From the NCBI GenBank assembly GCA_937951625.1, contig CALFBP010000006.1, positions 1 through 64,000 of the forward strand: a stretch of 64,000 nucleotides of DNA, given 5' to 3'. The DNA comes from an uncultured Thermoguttaceae bacterium (GTDB taxonomy: Bacteria > Planctomycetota > Planctomycetia > Pirellulales > Thermoguttaceae). The notes under the pieces are model-generated. The model saw nothing but the letters and a program-made list of their open reading frames with translations. It ran no database searches and was not told the origin of the DNA. A program made the position numbers and the translations under genes. Below, one piece after another: positions 55,701-63,080 of this stretch. How positions within the stretch are numbered: the first letter of the stretch is position 1; the number at the start of each line of letters is the position of its first letter.

Positions 55701-56042
55701 GCGGAACTGAAAAGCGGCGAGTTGGTGGAGATCGAATTAGAGATCGCCAGCAAGAACGACTACGAGTACCTGGTCTTCGAGGACATGAAGCCAGCCGGTT
55801 TCGAGCCGGTGGACTTGCAAAGCGGCTACAACGGCAACGCCCTGGGGGCGTACATGGAATTCCGCGACAATCGCGTGGTGTTCTTCGTCACGCGACTGGC
55901 CCGGGGCAAACACAGCGTGGCCTACCGCATGAGGGCCGAAACGCCTGGCAAGTTCAGCGCCCTGCCGACCAAGGCCTGGGCGATGTATGCCCCGGAATTG
56001 AAGGCCAACTCGGACGAGATCAAGCTGCGGGTAACGGATTGA
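49791..56042 (+). CDS. Alpha-2-macroglobulin family protein
   Basis: This 2083-residue secreted protein is a bacterial alpha-2-macroglobulin, a protease trap. A signal peptide (MNRARLVACLMLAGVVLMGI) leads a helical N-terminal part, a set of MG domains, an A2M core domain beginning near residue 1320 (FADTALWVGALET... ENLTTWRIKVWGLG), and the thioester YPYGCTEQTLSRF with Cys1544 and Gln1547, so the covalent trap is intact. The following helical thioester domain and a receptor-like end are present. Two oddities: an 11-Trp insert at about 812-862, and a Gly/Met/Ala-rich stretch at about 1244-1320, where the bait region should be. No pbpC gene is next to it. ATG 49791 follows AAGGAG by about nine bases. 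Confidence 0.92.
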   Translation: MNRARLVACLMLAGVVLMGISGSGPAAPKSESETRERLRKTFQDGNFKDAYEGLRELALNPNADPRQVGDDLQLAIQALQRLNRVNEIDAFREAVIAAHPTNWRLLWTAAQTYLEVQHQGFIIAGKFERGHHRGGGQVANAMERDRVRALQLMVQALPLAQKDDDRAAAADFMLALAGMWLDSRGAREAWRLQYLTDLTVLPDYEPGWGYYPQTRGAPVDDNGNPIFHAVPKRFEDAKSDGERWRWCLAQAAEINPKLADAVRMQFADFLRGQFGVETMAEYGWFFGRGAIDDSQENQSGTYALHTLGEDETIARLATGIKRFKLPEEFNFIKIYQQVAETPEGGLRLRALEQLAEIFENRRQYPRAAEYWKKCVELASSGERPLPMLKRFARRQFGPRPPVAGADTVANYRERLRQIEGNWGRFEPVMTQPAGKGATVEYRFRNGKSVEFVAHEILADKLLEDVKSYIKSRPRQLNWENINVGDLGFRLVEKDQRRYLGPQVAAWTMQLEPREKHFDKRVTVATPLQKPGAYLLTAKMRDGNTSYIVLWVADTAIAKKPLDGKSWYFVADAITGKPIAKANVEFFGYRVEHRDNRQFQIQVKQFAEHSDADGQVLLDPKDQPQDFHWIVTARTPEGRFAYLGFTGVWYGRVHDAEYHQVKVFTITDRPVYRPGQKVHFKFWVRQAKYDQEDTSDFALRSFAVEIHNPKGEKVFEKQFTSDAYGGIEGEFDLPADATLGQYGLSIVNHGGSSFRVEEYKKPEFEVAVDAPKEPVMLGEKITATITAKYYFGSPVTKAKVKYKVTRTAHSERWYPVAPWDWLYEPGYWWFAYDYDWYPGWRVWGCPRPWPFWWPRASQPPELVADREVEIGPDGTVKVEIDTAVAKALHPDQDHQYSITAEVVDQSRRTIVGSGSVLVARKPFTVYAWVDRGYYRSGDTIQAHFSARTLDGKPVQGPGKLTLLAISYQDGKPVEKAVHTQELATNEEGLAHAQLVAAKPGQYRISYKLTDANEHVIEGGYVLTVIGTAFDGSDYRFNAVELIPDKREYQPGDKVKLMINTNRTGGTVLLFARPSNGVYLPPKVVRLEGKSTVEEIAVVKRDMPNFFVEALSIADGKVHTETKEIVVPPEKRVLSVEIAPSSPTYRPGQKAEVKLKLTDFYGNPFVGSTVVAIYDKSVEYISGGTNVPEIKAFFWKWRRHHHPQTEASLDRGSGNLIPPNTIGMNDIGLFGATAVDEVATNGAKALALSGHAGGMGGFGARDRVRAGMMMERRSAGRAIEADAMLAPAAPMGAAAPGMMETAELAKADAAGEQEKGPALVQPTVRKEFADTALWVGALETAPDGTAQVSLNMPENLTTWRIKVWGLGHGTKVGEGQTDVVTRKDLIVRLQAPRFFVQKDEVVLSANVHNYLKTAKRVQVALELEGKTLEAMDQTLRTVEIAPNGEARVDWRVKVLDEGEAVVRMKALTDEESDAMEQRFPCYVHGMLKMEARSGVIRPNQPGGKMEFTVPAERRPKQTRLEIRYSPTLAGAMVDALPYLVDYPYGCTEQTLSRFLPTVITQKILLDMGLDLDEIQKKRTNLNAQEIGDDAQRAKQWKRLDRNPVFDRKEVDRMVKEGVKRLTEMQLSDGGWGWFSGYGEYSSPHTTAYVVHGLQIAQHNDVALVPGMLERGVEWLKRYQEAEVQKIKNGLKQPKVRPWKDQADNLDAFVYMVLVDAGVRNAEMHEFLFRDRTKLSVYGMALFGLAAEKLGDKDKLAMILQNIGQYVVQDDENQTAWLNLPEGNFWWFWYGSEIEAEAYYLKLLARTDPKGELAPRLVKYLLNNRKHATYWNSTRDTALVIEALADFLRASGEDKPEMTVEVWFDGQLQKAVEVTPATLFTFDNKLVLEGEQVQAGPHTIELRRKGRGPLYFNGYLTNFTLEDMITRAGLEIKVERKYYRLKKLDKTTKVAGSRGQVVDQRVEKYEREELANLAELKSGELVEIELEIASKNDYEYLVFEDMKPAGFEPVDLQSGYNGNALGAYMEFRDNRVVFFVTRLARGKHSVAYRMRAETPGKFSALPTKAWAMYAPELKANSDEIKLRVTD

Positions 56043-56194
56043 CGGAAATCGCAGGCGTGAGGGAAATCGCAGGCGACGCATGTTGGCCGCGGTTCTCGCG
56101 GAGCATTCCAACGGACTTGTGCATCGGCTCGGGAAGAGGCAAGACGTAAGCCGACCCAACATGGCCGCGCATGCAGCCACGATCCCGAGTTTCC
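56043..56194. other. Short gap with no gene
   Basis: This stretch between the alpha-2-macroglobulin stop and the small coiled-coil gene (convergent) shows no gene or clear terminator. Confidence 0.3.
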
Positions 56195-56371
56195 CTAGGC
56201 GCCGTCGGTCTTTAGCCTCGCGAGTTCGGCTTCCGCCTCGGCGATTTGCCGAGCCAAGGCGGCGGCTTCCCCGCGGTCGTCGCGCTGTCGCTTCGCACCG
56301 GCCAACTGCTGACGCAACCGCTGAATCCGTTGGTTCAACGCATCGAGCTTCTTTTTGTGCCTTTTGTCCAT
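56195..56371 (-). CDS. Small Lys-rich coiled-coil protein
   Basis: This 58-residue gene is easy to miss because of its size. It starts MDKRHKKKLDALNQRI, continues as one long heptad helix (QRLRQQLAGAKRQRDDRGEA) and ends AEAELARLKTDGA. A strongly basic N-terminus and an amphipathic helix suggest RNA- or protein-binding through a coiled coil. The start pattern KxxLDxLNxRIQxLRQQLA is, as far as I recall, seen in small planctomycete proteins. Function is unknown. A purine-rich GGAAAG lies five bases before ATG 56371. It is convergent with the alpha-2-macroglobulin gene. Confidence 0.7.
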   Translation of the reverse strand: MDKRHKKKLDALNQRIQRLRQQLAGAKRQRDDRGEAAALARQIAEAEAELARLKTDGA

Positions 56372-56521
56372 AAAAACTTTCCCCAGTCGTGACCACGAGC
56401 GAAGGCCACCTCGGGCAGCAGTGCGGCGCCGGGATCAAACGATTGGCACACGTACATCGTACCACAAACCAGCCTTAGCCAACACATTGCTGGCCGGCGC
56501 CGAAAGACCAGCAGACGCGAA

Positions 56522-56544
56522 GCCGGGCAGGCAGCGTGCCCGGC
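56522..56544. repeat. Strong stem-loop
   Basis: GCCGGGCA (56522-56529) pairs perfectly with TGCCCGGC (56537-56544) around a 7-base loop. No T-run follows, so it is not a standard terminator. It could protect an mRNA end or bind a protein. Confidence 0.4.
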
Positions 56545-56685
56545 CTGACGTGCTCCGTGGTCCCCCGCGGCTTGGGCTGGCGTTTTCTGCTTCGCACCCC
56601 AGGGGGTTGCTGAGCGGAGAGCTTTCGGCGTTCGATCGCCACGAGCGTCGCCCGCCTGATGCCATGCACGAAGTTTTTGTGCGAC

Positions 56686-56714
56686 TTGACTTCCACACGC
56701 CTTGGTCATAGATT
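56686..56714 (+). promoter_or_regulatory. Sigma-70-type promoter of Gfo/Idh/MocA gene
   Basis: TTGACT (56686-56691) and TAGATT (56709-56714) are separated by exactly 17 bases. Transcription should start near 56721, giving a leader of about 122 bases before ATG 56843. Confidence 0.55.
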
Positions 56715-56842
56715 CGCCGCCAGTGGCAACTTGCGACTCGACGCTGAGGCCGCCGGGTTGTGCTTTGCGCCGGTACCCCTTTGCTGAAGTGACATGTGCT
56801 CTTGGCTGGGCCTGCTGAGTCCATTCTGTGGAGATTCTGACA

Positions 56843-58222
56843 ATGGAGACTTCGAAGCGTCCTTCACGACGCGAGTTCTTGACGGCGACCTCGCTGGGCT
56901 TGGCTGCCGCTTCGTCCGGCAAGCCGTTGGCTTTTGCCGCTGATGGCAAGTCCAACGCGAAAGCAGACAAGCCTCGCCCAGCCGAGCTGAGCCAGCACGC
57001 CAAAGGCCCCTGGAAGATCGCGGCGATCGGCGTGGGAGGACGTGGTGCGAAAATCGGCCATGTCGCGGCGCAATTCGGCCAGATGCTGGCCTGTTGCGAC
57101 GTGGATCGAACACATGCCGAGGCCTTCGCCGCACATTATGACGGCAAGTGCCAAATTTTCGAGGACTATCGGAAGCTCCTCGATCGCAAGGACATCGACG
57201 TCGTGACCATCGGCACGCCTGACCATTGGCACGCCTTGATCGCCATCGCCGCGCTCCGCGCAGGGAAAGATGTATTCTGCGAGAAACCGTTGACCCTTAC
57301 CATCGACGAGGGAAAGGAAATTTGCCGAGCGGTTCGGGAGACGGGCCGAGTGTTCCAGGTCGGGACCCAACAGCGGACGGAATTTAAGCAAATGTTCCTG
57401 AAGGCCGTGGCCCTGGCCCGCGCCGGCCGACTGGGCAAAAAACTCACAATCACCTGCTCGATCGGCGGGATGAAGGCCGCAGGACCGTTTCCAGTTCGCG
57501 AGGCGCCCCCACATCTCAACTGGGACCTCTGGCTCGGACCAGCGCCGAAGGTCCCTTATTGCCCCGAACGTTGCCATAGCACGTTCCGTTGGTGGCTTGA
57601 ATACTCGGGCGGGAAACTGACCGACTGGGGGGCCCACCACGTGGACATCGCCCACTGGGCTGCCGGCTGCGAGGACACCGGCCCCGTGGAAATCGAAGGC
57701 CGGGGAACGTTTCCCACTCTCCCGCCTGATTTCAAGCCCGTCGATTTCTTCGCCGGCAAAATCACTTTGCCCAACAGCTACAACACGGCTACGGAGTTCA
57801 ACGTCCGGCTCCGCTACGCCAACGGCTGCGAGATTATCGTGCGCGACGGACCCGGCAACGGAATTTGGATCTCAGGCGAGAACGGAGAAATTTTCGTCAA
57901 CCGGGAAAAATTGACCGGCCAGCCCATCGAAAATCTCACCCATGCCGAACGAGTCTGGCTCGACGACGAAGTCCGGAAGCTTTATCGCGGCAAGGAGCCG
58001 ACCAGCCACATGGCGAACTTCTTTGCCAGCGTGCAGGACCGCTCGCTGCCCATCTCCGACGTGTTCACCCACCATCGCAGCGTGAGCGCCTGCCACCTGT
58101 GCAATATCGCCCTGTTGTTGAAACGCAAACTCCGTTGGGACCCGTCCCAGGAACGATTCGTGGGGGACGAAGAGGCCGACGCCTTGCTGAGTCGTCCCCG
58201 GCGGGCTCCCTATGTGTCGTAG
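56843..58222 (+). CDS. Tat-exported Gfo/Idh/MocA oxidoreductase
   Basis: The 459-residue product has a twin-arginine leader (SRREFLTAT), the nucleotide-binding start WKIAAIGVGGRGAKIG and an intact FCEKPLTLTIDEG. The second half shows a conserved TDWGAHHVDIAHWA segment, also present in a similar form in the 12469-13899 protein, and a C-terminal end with HRSVSACHLCNIAL. It is therefore an exported sugar-type dehydrogenase; substrate unknown. ATG 56843 is used; ATG 56828 is an alternative with GGAG between. The promoter at 56686-56714 serves this gene and probably the thioesterase, whose start lies 10 bases behind its stop. Confidence 0.87.
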   Translation: METSKRPSRREFLTATSLGLAAASSGKPLAFAADGKSNAKADKPRPAELSQHAKGPWKIAAIGVGGRGAKIGHVAAQFGQMLACCDVDRTHAEAFAAHYDGKCQIFEDYRKLLDRKDIDVVTIGTPDHWHALIAIAALRAGKDVFCEKPLTLTIDEGKEICRAVRETGRVFQVGTQQRTEFKQMFLKAVALARAGRLGKKLTITCSIGGMKAAGPFPVREAPPHLNWDLWLGPAPKVPYCPERCHSTFRWWLEYSGGKLTDWGAHHVDIAHWAAGCEDTGPVEIEGRGTFPTLPPDFKPVDFFAGKITLPNSYNTATEFNVRLRYANGCEIIVRDGPGNGIWISGENGEIFVNREKLTGQPIENLTHAERVWLDDEVRKLYRGKEPTSHMANFFASVQDRSLPISDVFTHHRSVSACHLCNIALLLKRKLRWDPSQERFVGDEEADALLSRPRRAPYVS

Positions 58223-58232
58223 GTTCTCCTTG

Positions 58233-58646
58233 ATGCCTCAGAACTTGGAAGCTCTGCGTCGCCACTTCGAGAACGATCGTTTCGCGGCGGCCAACGGGAT
58301 GCGTCTGGTCGAGCTGCGTCCAGGTTACGCGAAGACGACCCTTCAAGTCGAGGATCGCCACTTGAACAACCTCGGCATAGTCCAAGGCGGCGTGGTCTTC
58401 ACCTTGGCCGACTTCGCCTTTGGGGTGGCGGCGAAGACCGGGGGCAAAGCCGCCGTGGCGGTGAACGCCGCGATCTCGTTTCTCCGACCGACCCGAACCG
58501 GCTCGCTCACCGCGGAGGCCACCGAGGTCTCGCGGAGCCGCCGCCTATCGGTCTGTACGGTCCGCGTCACCAACGAGTCGGGCCAATTGGTGGCTTTGGT
58601 GCAAGGCACGGCTTATATCAAGGAGGAGCCATTTCCGCTGGAGTAG
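58233..58646 (+). CDS. PaaI-type hotdog thioesterase
   Basis: This 137-residue protein has a hotdog fold of the PaaI/acyl-CoA thioesterase type. Signatures are NNLGIVQGGVVFTLADFAFG, with a substrate-pocket Asp and the helix facing it, and AVNAAISFLRPTRTGSLTAEA. It probably hydrolyses a CoA or ACP thioester in the cytoplasm as a homotetramer. ATG 58233 was chosen because the upstream ATG 58212 would overlap the preceding gene; the ribosome-binding site is weak. Its tight position behind a Gfo/Idh/MocA gene suggests one transcript, although a shared pathway is not evident. Confidence 0.85.
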   Translation: MPQNLEALRRHFENDRFAAANGMRLVELRPGYAKTTLQVEDRHLNNLGIVQGGVVFTLADFAFGVAAKTGGKAAVAVNAAISFLRPTRTGSLTAEATEVSRSRRLSVCTVRVTNESGQLVALVQGTAYIKEEPFPLE

Positions 58647-58767
58647 TTTTGCATCCGCCGACCGAACGGCCGCGGTTTGGAAATTTGGCATCGAACCCGT
58701 CGCGCTTTCGGCCTGGCTCGGTCGCGCGGCTTGGTGATTCGCAAATTACCTCACGGGAGCTGAACTC

Positions 58768-60075
58768 ATGGACCTGGCCCAACAAATCCCATGTTCCCGA
58801 CGCGATTTCCTTAAGCACTCCACGTTAGCCGCTCCCGGGGCTGTCGCCGGCGCGCTTGCGGTGGCCCGGGGCGCCCACGCCGCGGGAAGCGACGTGCTCA
58901 AGATCGGGTTGATCGGCTGCGGACCGCGGGGCACCGGCGCCGCGGTCAACGCCTTGAACGCCGATCGGAATGCCAAACTCTGGGCCATGGCCGATCTCGT
59001 CGCCGACAATATCGCCGCCAGCCGAAGGAACATCCAGAATGAAAAAGCCGGCCAGGTCGAGGTGAGTGACGACCGCTGCTTCATCGGGTTCGATGCTTAC
59101 AAGCACGTCTTGGAAAGCGGCGTGGATGTGGTGCTGTTGGCCCTTCCCACCTTCTTCCATCCGCACTATCTGAAAGCCTGCGTCGAGGCGGGAAAACACG
59201 TGTTCTGCGAGAAAATCCATGCCGTCGATGCCCCCGGGGTCCGCATGGTTGCGGCGGCCTGCGAGGAGGCCAAGCGAAAAGGCCTGAGCATTGTGTCAGG
59301 ACTGGCCTGGCGTTACGACACGGGCGTGGTGGAGACGATGAAGCGCGTCCACGACGGGGCCATCGGCGAGATCGTGGCCATCCAAGAGATGTGCAACACC
59401 GGCGGACTCCGTTGCCGGGCTCGACAGCCCGGCTGGACCGAAATGCAGTATCAAATCCAGGACTGGTTCAATTTCTTCTGGCTCTCGGCGGATTTGCCCG
59501 GCTTGAACCTGGTCCATAATCTCGATAAAGCCGCCTGGGCCATGCACGATGAGCCGCCGCTCCGTTGCTGGGGCACGGGCGGACGGCAGACCCGCGTCGG
59601 GCCACAGTTCGGTGATGTTTGGGATCACCACGCCGTGGTGTTCGAGTACGCCAACGGCACACGAATGTACGCCTACTGCCGCCAACAGGACGGCTGTGCC
59701 ACGGAGATTTCTGATCGGTTCTTCGGCACCAAGGGTCGCTGCGACCTATTGGCCAACCGCATCGAGGGCGAACGGCCGTGGCGTTATTCGGGTCCTCCCT
59801 GTAACCGCTTCGATCTGGAACACGTGGCCCTGTTTTCCGCGATTCGTAACGGAAAGCCGATCAACAATGGGGTATACATGGCCCGCAGTTCGCTTTTGGC
59901 CATTATGGCGACTTGGGCATGTTACACCGGCGAGGTGATCACTTGGGAACAAGCGATGAAGTCGAATCACGTGATCGCCCCGAAGGTCTTAGCCTTCGAC
60001 GCGGACCCACCTACCAAACCCGACGCCCAAGGAAACTACCCCCTGCCGGTCCCGGGAATAACCAAATTTTCCTAA
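58768..60075 (+). CDS. Tat-exported Gfo/Idh/MocA, EKI variant
   Basis: The 435-residue protein has a twin-arginine leader (SRRDFLKHS) and a nucleotide-binding start, LKIGLIGCGPRGTGAAVNAL. Its active-site segment reads HVFCEKIHAVDAPG, so the usual EKP is EKI; the catalytic Lys is kept. It lacks the DWG-type segment of the other paralogues, and carries instead GLAWRYDTGVVETMKRV and WDHHAVVFEYANGTRMYAYCRQ. This places it in a different subfamily from its three paralogues. The substrate is unknown. It is the last gene before the accessory DNA and may be cotranscribed with the two upstream. Confidence 0.85.
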   Translation: MDLAQQIPCSRRDFLKHSTLAAPGAVAGALAVARGAHAAGSDVLKIGLIGCGPRGTGAAVNALNADRNAKLWAMADLVADNIAASRRNIQNEKAGQVEVSDDRCFIGFDAYKHVLESGVDVVLLALPTFFHPHYLKACVEAGKHVFCEKIHAVDAPGVRMVAAACEEAKRKGLSIVSGLAWRYDTGVVETMKRVHDGAIGEIVAIQEMCNTGGLRCRARQPGWTEMQYQIQDWFNFFWLSADLPGLNLVHNLDKAAWAMHDEPPLRCWGTGGRQTRVGPQFGDVWDHHAVVFEYANGTRMYAYCRQQDGCATEISDRFFGTKGRCDLLANRIEGERPWRYSGPPCNRFDLEHVALFSAIRNGKPINNGVYMARSSLLAIMATWACYTGEVITWEQAMKSNHVIAPKVLAFDADPPTKPDAQGNYPLPVPGITKFS

Positions 60076-60711
60076 CCCAACTTCGTTACGCATCTTTTGG
60101 GCTGCGCTTAGCATTACCGCGCATGATTGACGAACTGGCTTTGCCTGTTTTTCGGGTCTTCGGCAGAATTGGTGGGTGTAAGAACGGCGTTGGTTTGCGG
60201 TTCCGGCGCGCGTTTTTTGAGGCGTAGCAGGGCAAATGAACGACGGGTAGAGAAAGGGCCCCGGCGACAGGAGCCGCCAGGGCCCGCGGGTCATTCACCC
60301 GCCCTGATCTGGCTATCCCTCGTCGGGTTGCTCGCCAGCATAGCCCGACTCCGTCTCGCCAGACAGGGATAGTAAAGCGGAAAGAGGAGGCTGAAAAACA
60401 GGTGCATCCTGCGGCGTTTACGAGCCGGTTGCGTTGCAGGCGGAGGAAGCCAGGGGGAGGCAAAGGGGTAGGAGTTGCGCAGCACGGATAGATGCAGCTT
60501 TTCTCCAGCCGTCGCACGTAAGACGACCCTCGTCGTGCCTCCAGAGCCAGGCACGTCTCCAGAACTGCCCCTCGCCTCGCCTGCGGCCGCAGCCAACGGC
60601 CTCGGGCCGCTTTCTGTCGCTTGTCTTGTCTTGCGGCCCTCGCCGCCCCACGCTATCCCGCTCGTCAGCCCAGCCACCGCCGGGACGACGTGGTTTTCTC
60701 CACGGTGGCGT
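60076..60711. other. Accessory gap with stem structure
   Basis: This 636-base stretch lies between the last Gfo/Idh/MocA gene and the transposase. Several overlapping frames on both strands have no domain support. A nested stem (60312-60372) is the only clear structure. Part of it may belong to the insertion element, whose ends were not found. Confidence 0.35.
60312..60372. repeat. Nested inverted repeat, possible structured RNA
   Basis: CTATCCCT near the left end pairs with AGGGATAG near the right end. Inside, TCGGGTTGCT-CGCC-AGCATAGCCCGA folds into a second hairpin with a short bulge. No promoter was identified. It could be an element end, a terminator or an RNA. Confidence 0.3.
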
Positions 60712-62240
60712 TCAGCCTACCCACCGCAGACGAAGCTGTTTGTCTCGCCTCCTCAGCCGTTGCTTCCTCCGGGGACGCGGGACCTTGGCTTTCACCCGTC
60801 CATACAAGGCCTGGGCGATGGGCGTGAGTTTCGTCTGCCCCAAGGTGCCTTCCCATCGCGGGGCCATGGCCAGCAAGGTGGCAAACGCCGCGTGCACCAC
60901 CAGGATCACGCCCAGCAGGGCAAAAAACCGGCGGCTGCCCGTCAGGTTCCCGTCGTCGGCCCCCCAGAAAATCTTCAGCCGTCCGATCACCCGTTCCACC
61001 GCCGTGCGGCCCTTGTACAACCGCTCGAACTTCTTCGTCGCCCGCGGCACCGCCGGGAAGCGACGCAGGTCGATCTCCCGCGGCACGCGCACCGTCAGCC
61101 CATACCGCTTCCCCGCGTTGCACACGGCCGACATCGGGCATTCCCAGCCCTCGTGCTTCGCTGGGCAGCGATACTTGATCGTCTCCCGCGACGGCTCGTA
61201 GCCGATGTACGCCATCCGGTGTCGCACCATCGGCTGGCTGACGCGGTCGTAACAATGCACCGTCCCCGCTTCGTCGTACACGATATTCGAGTTGCCGTCG
61301 TGCCCGGGAAGCATCGCTTCCTGCTGGTCCTTCCACAACGAGCGGTTCTGGATCACCGCTTTGATGTGGTGTCGGGAAAGCAACGCATGCACGTCGTGGG
61401 TGTCGGCCGCCTTGTCGTAGGCCAAGCTCTCGATCCGGCCCGGCGGCAGGTTGCCCTGCGCCTCGCCGAGCAACGCCGGCAGCGTCTCGCCGTCGCCCGT
61501 CTTGGTGTCGGTGATCTGGTAGGCCAACGACACCTCGTGCCGCACGTCGACCAACAGGTGCAGCTTAAAGCCGAACCACTCCACCACACGCGTCACCTGC
61601 CCCGCCTCGTCGGTGTACTCCTTCCGCCCGCCGCTGGCTTGAGGAAGCCCCTCGCGCTGTTCCGCCTCCGCCTGGCTGCTCGGCTTGCGACGGGCATTCA
61701 GGCTCGTCGCATCGCCCGCCGTGTGGCGGCCCAGGTCCGGCACGGCCATCCCCAGCCGCTGGATCATCGTGTCAAACATCCCGTGCAAACGCGAAAGGTG
61801 CGGCTCTTGCCCCAGGCGGTCCAGAAACCGCGAGAGGTTCCACTTCCGTGGCACGGCCTCCTCCGATGCGATGCCGAGCAACTTCCGCAACGACTCGTTG
61901 CGTCGCAGTTCGCCCAGGCAGGCCTCGATCGAGGGATGCCGCAAGGCCACGCTCAGCACCAGCACCCCCCAGGCCACACGCACGGGAACGTCGTCGCGTC
62001 CTCTGCCCCGAGCCGCCTGGAGCCCGTCCAACAAATCCCCGTCAGGAATGACCTCCAGGAGTTGTTTCATCGTCTTGAGGGTGGGGCTGTCTTCTAGGTC
62101 ATCCCAGGCGAACAGCGGCTTGGTGACTTGGATTCGCATCGGTGGGGCCTTGGTGCGGGCAAGTGGGAGTCCGAGCAAACACTAGGGACTAGGATAACAC
62201 CGCAACTGATCCCCGTCAAGTCCCTGAAGTGGTCGAAAAA
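60700..62240 (-). mobile_element. Insertion sequence around transposase
   Basis: The transposase gene implies an element of about 1.5 kb. I could not identify terminal inverted repeats or a target duplication by eye, so the ends given are approximate. Confidence 0.4.
60712..62139 (-). CDS. DDE transposase (IS4/IS1182-like)
   Basis: This intact 475-residue transposase catalyses insertion-element transposition. The N-terminal part has a helical DUF772-like region (ESLRKLLGI). The DDE core shows AGDATSLNARR (Asp143), LAYDKAADTHDV (Asp242) and TAVERVIGRLK (Glu382). A Cys-rich insertion (CPAKHEGWECPMSAVC) precedes the Glu. ATG 62139 was preferred to the longer frame to 62178. The family name is by motif only; IS1182 and ISNCY-type elements are alternatives. 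The reading frame is complete, so the element may be active. Confidence 0.82.
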   Translation of the reverse strand: MRIQVTKPLFAWDDLEDSPTLKTMKQLLEVIPDGDLLDGLQAARGRGRDDVPVRVAWGVLVLSVALRHPSIEACLGELRRNESLRKLLGIASEEAVPRKWNLSRFLDRLGQEPHLSRLHGMFDTMIQRLGMAVPDLGRHTAGDATSLNARRKPSSQAEAEQREGLPQASGGRKEYTDEAGQVTRVVEWFGFKLHLLVDVRHEVSLAYQITDTKTGDGETLPALLGEAQGNLPPGRIESLAYDKAADTHDVHALLSRHHIKAVIQNRSLWKDQQEAMLPGHDGNSNIVYDEAGTVHCYDRVSQPMVRHRMAYIGYEPSRETIKYRCPAKHEGWECPMSAVCNAGKRYGLTVRVPREIDLRRFPAVPRATKKFERLYKGRTAVERVIGRLKIFWGADDGNLTGSRRFFALLGVILVVHAAFATLLAMAPRWEGTLGQTKLTPIAQALYGRVKAKVPRPRRKQRLRRRDKQLRLRWVG

Positions 62241-62261
62241 TCGGGAAATTTGGATTCTTTT

Positions 62262-62345
62262 GGGGGGTGGGCTGCGTCAAACGCGGGAAATTTTGAGGTG
62301 GCTGCGGGGAAACCGTTTTTCCGCTCCCGCGCAACCCACCCCCTC
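62262..62345. repeat. Imperfect inverted repeat beside transposase
   Basis: A GGGGTGGGCTGCG arm near 62265 and a CGCAACCCACCCC arm near 62331 are inverted copies with one mismatch. Between them a GCGGG...CCCGC pair nests inside. It might be one end of an element or a stem. No coding signal was seen. Confidence 0.3.
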
Positions 62346-62371
62346 CCAACGACTTCCGCACAACGCAACCG

Positions 62372-62491
62372 GCTCGACGTAAACGGGATCCGATTGACGC
62401 GCTCACGAGGCGTGACTACAAGCGCACGTTGGTGAGCCTGGAACTTTCCGACCGCGAAATCGAACTTAACTGCCCACTACCGAGCACCTGA
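62372..62491 (+). pseudogene. Possible gene remnant
   Basis: An open frame without a start reads RRKRDPIDALTRRDYKRTL and continues VSLELSDREIELNCP before a TGA at 62489-62491. Its composition is protein-like, unlike the neighbouring frames, and it begins near the insertion element. It may be the 3' end of an interrupted gene. No family recognised. Confidence 0.25.
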
Positions 62492-62525
62492 CCATACTAT
62501 CACCGCAACCAAAATAGCCCGCGCG

Positions 62526-62714
62526 ATGGGGTACAAGAATCACAACGCCGCAAACCTTCGATATGGGACGCTGGCTGGGAAGATCGCCCTTGCGCTGAAT
62601 CAGTGTCCGGCTATCAAACTCCACGTGCTGGTAACAGACAACCGCCAGGGACAGTGGCACCTGAAGCTGCGTCCCCATGTCGCAAAGGCATTGGAAGATC
62701 TCGGCTGGGTCTGA
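62526..62714 (+). CDS. Small ORF, unknown (remnant?)
   Basis: This 62-codon frame starts MGYKNHNAANLRYGTLAGKI and ends with LRPHVAKALEDLGWV. The composition is reasonably protein-like but there is no ribosome-binding site and no domain. It may be a small gene or the remnant of a larger one damaged near the insertion element. Confidence 0.25.
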   Translation: MGYKNHNAANLRYGTLAGKIALALNQCPAIKLHVLVTDNRQGQWHLKLRPHVAKALEDLGWV

Positions 62715-62961
62715 CGATTGCCAAATAACCAACGGGTGGACCGGGGCGGCGGTAACGGTCCCGGATGATGGTTGGGTGCTTGGCTGCCGCCCGGTCACCC
62801 GTGCCGTTGGCGGCATCGTGCTTCCTGCTTGGCCCCAAGCGACGAGTCTCAGCGGCGAAACGGAATGGCTCATCCTGATTGTGATCGCCATCGTCATCGC
62901 GGCGCTCTTGGAAAAGCCACCCTCAGCGGGAAACGATCCGGTAGGTTACAATAGTTATTAG
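62677..62961 (+). CDS. Small ORF with C-terminal helix, unknown
   Basis: A 94-codon frame (GTG start) ends in a hydrophobic helix, ETEWLILIVIAIVIAALLEK, and a short hydrophilic tail. The helix suggests a small membrane protein, but the N-terminal part is not typical and there is no ribosome-binding site. It overlaps the preceding ORF by 38 bases. Either could be spurious. Confidence 0.25.
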   Translation: MSQRHWKISAGSDDCQITNGWTGAAVTVPDDGWVLGCRPVTRAVGGIVLPAWPQATSLSGETEWLILIVIAIVIAALLEKPPSAGNDPVGYNSY

Positions 62962-63080
62962 GGCTGTATGATGGTCCTGGGCATCCGGTTCCTGGTCGGG
63001 ATTGTGTTCGCAGCGATTCGACGGTGCCATTGAGGCCCGACAAGATGCCTGAGAAAAGCGTTTGAAGCTTCGGAGGGTAT

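Larger units (their letters stand above)
56372..56842. other. Intergenic region with hairpin and promoter
   Basis: This 471-base gap between divergent genes holds a strong stem-loop (56522-56544) and a good promoter (56686-56714). Open frames across it have no domain support. Confidence 0.5.

Noticed and set aside
60291-60677. 128-codon minus frame before the transposase
   Set aside because: Composition is not protein-like and the nested stem lies within it.
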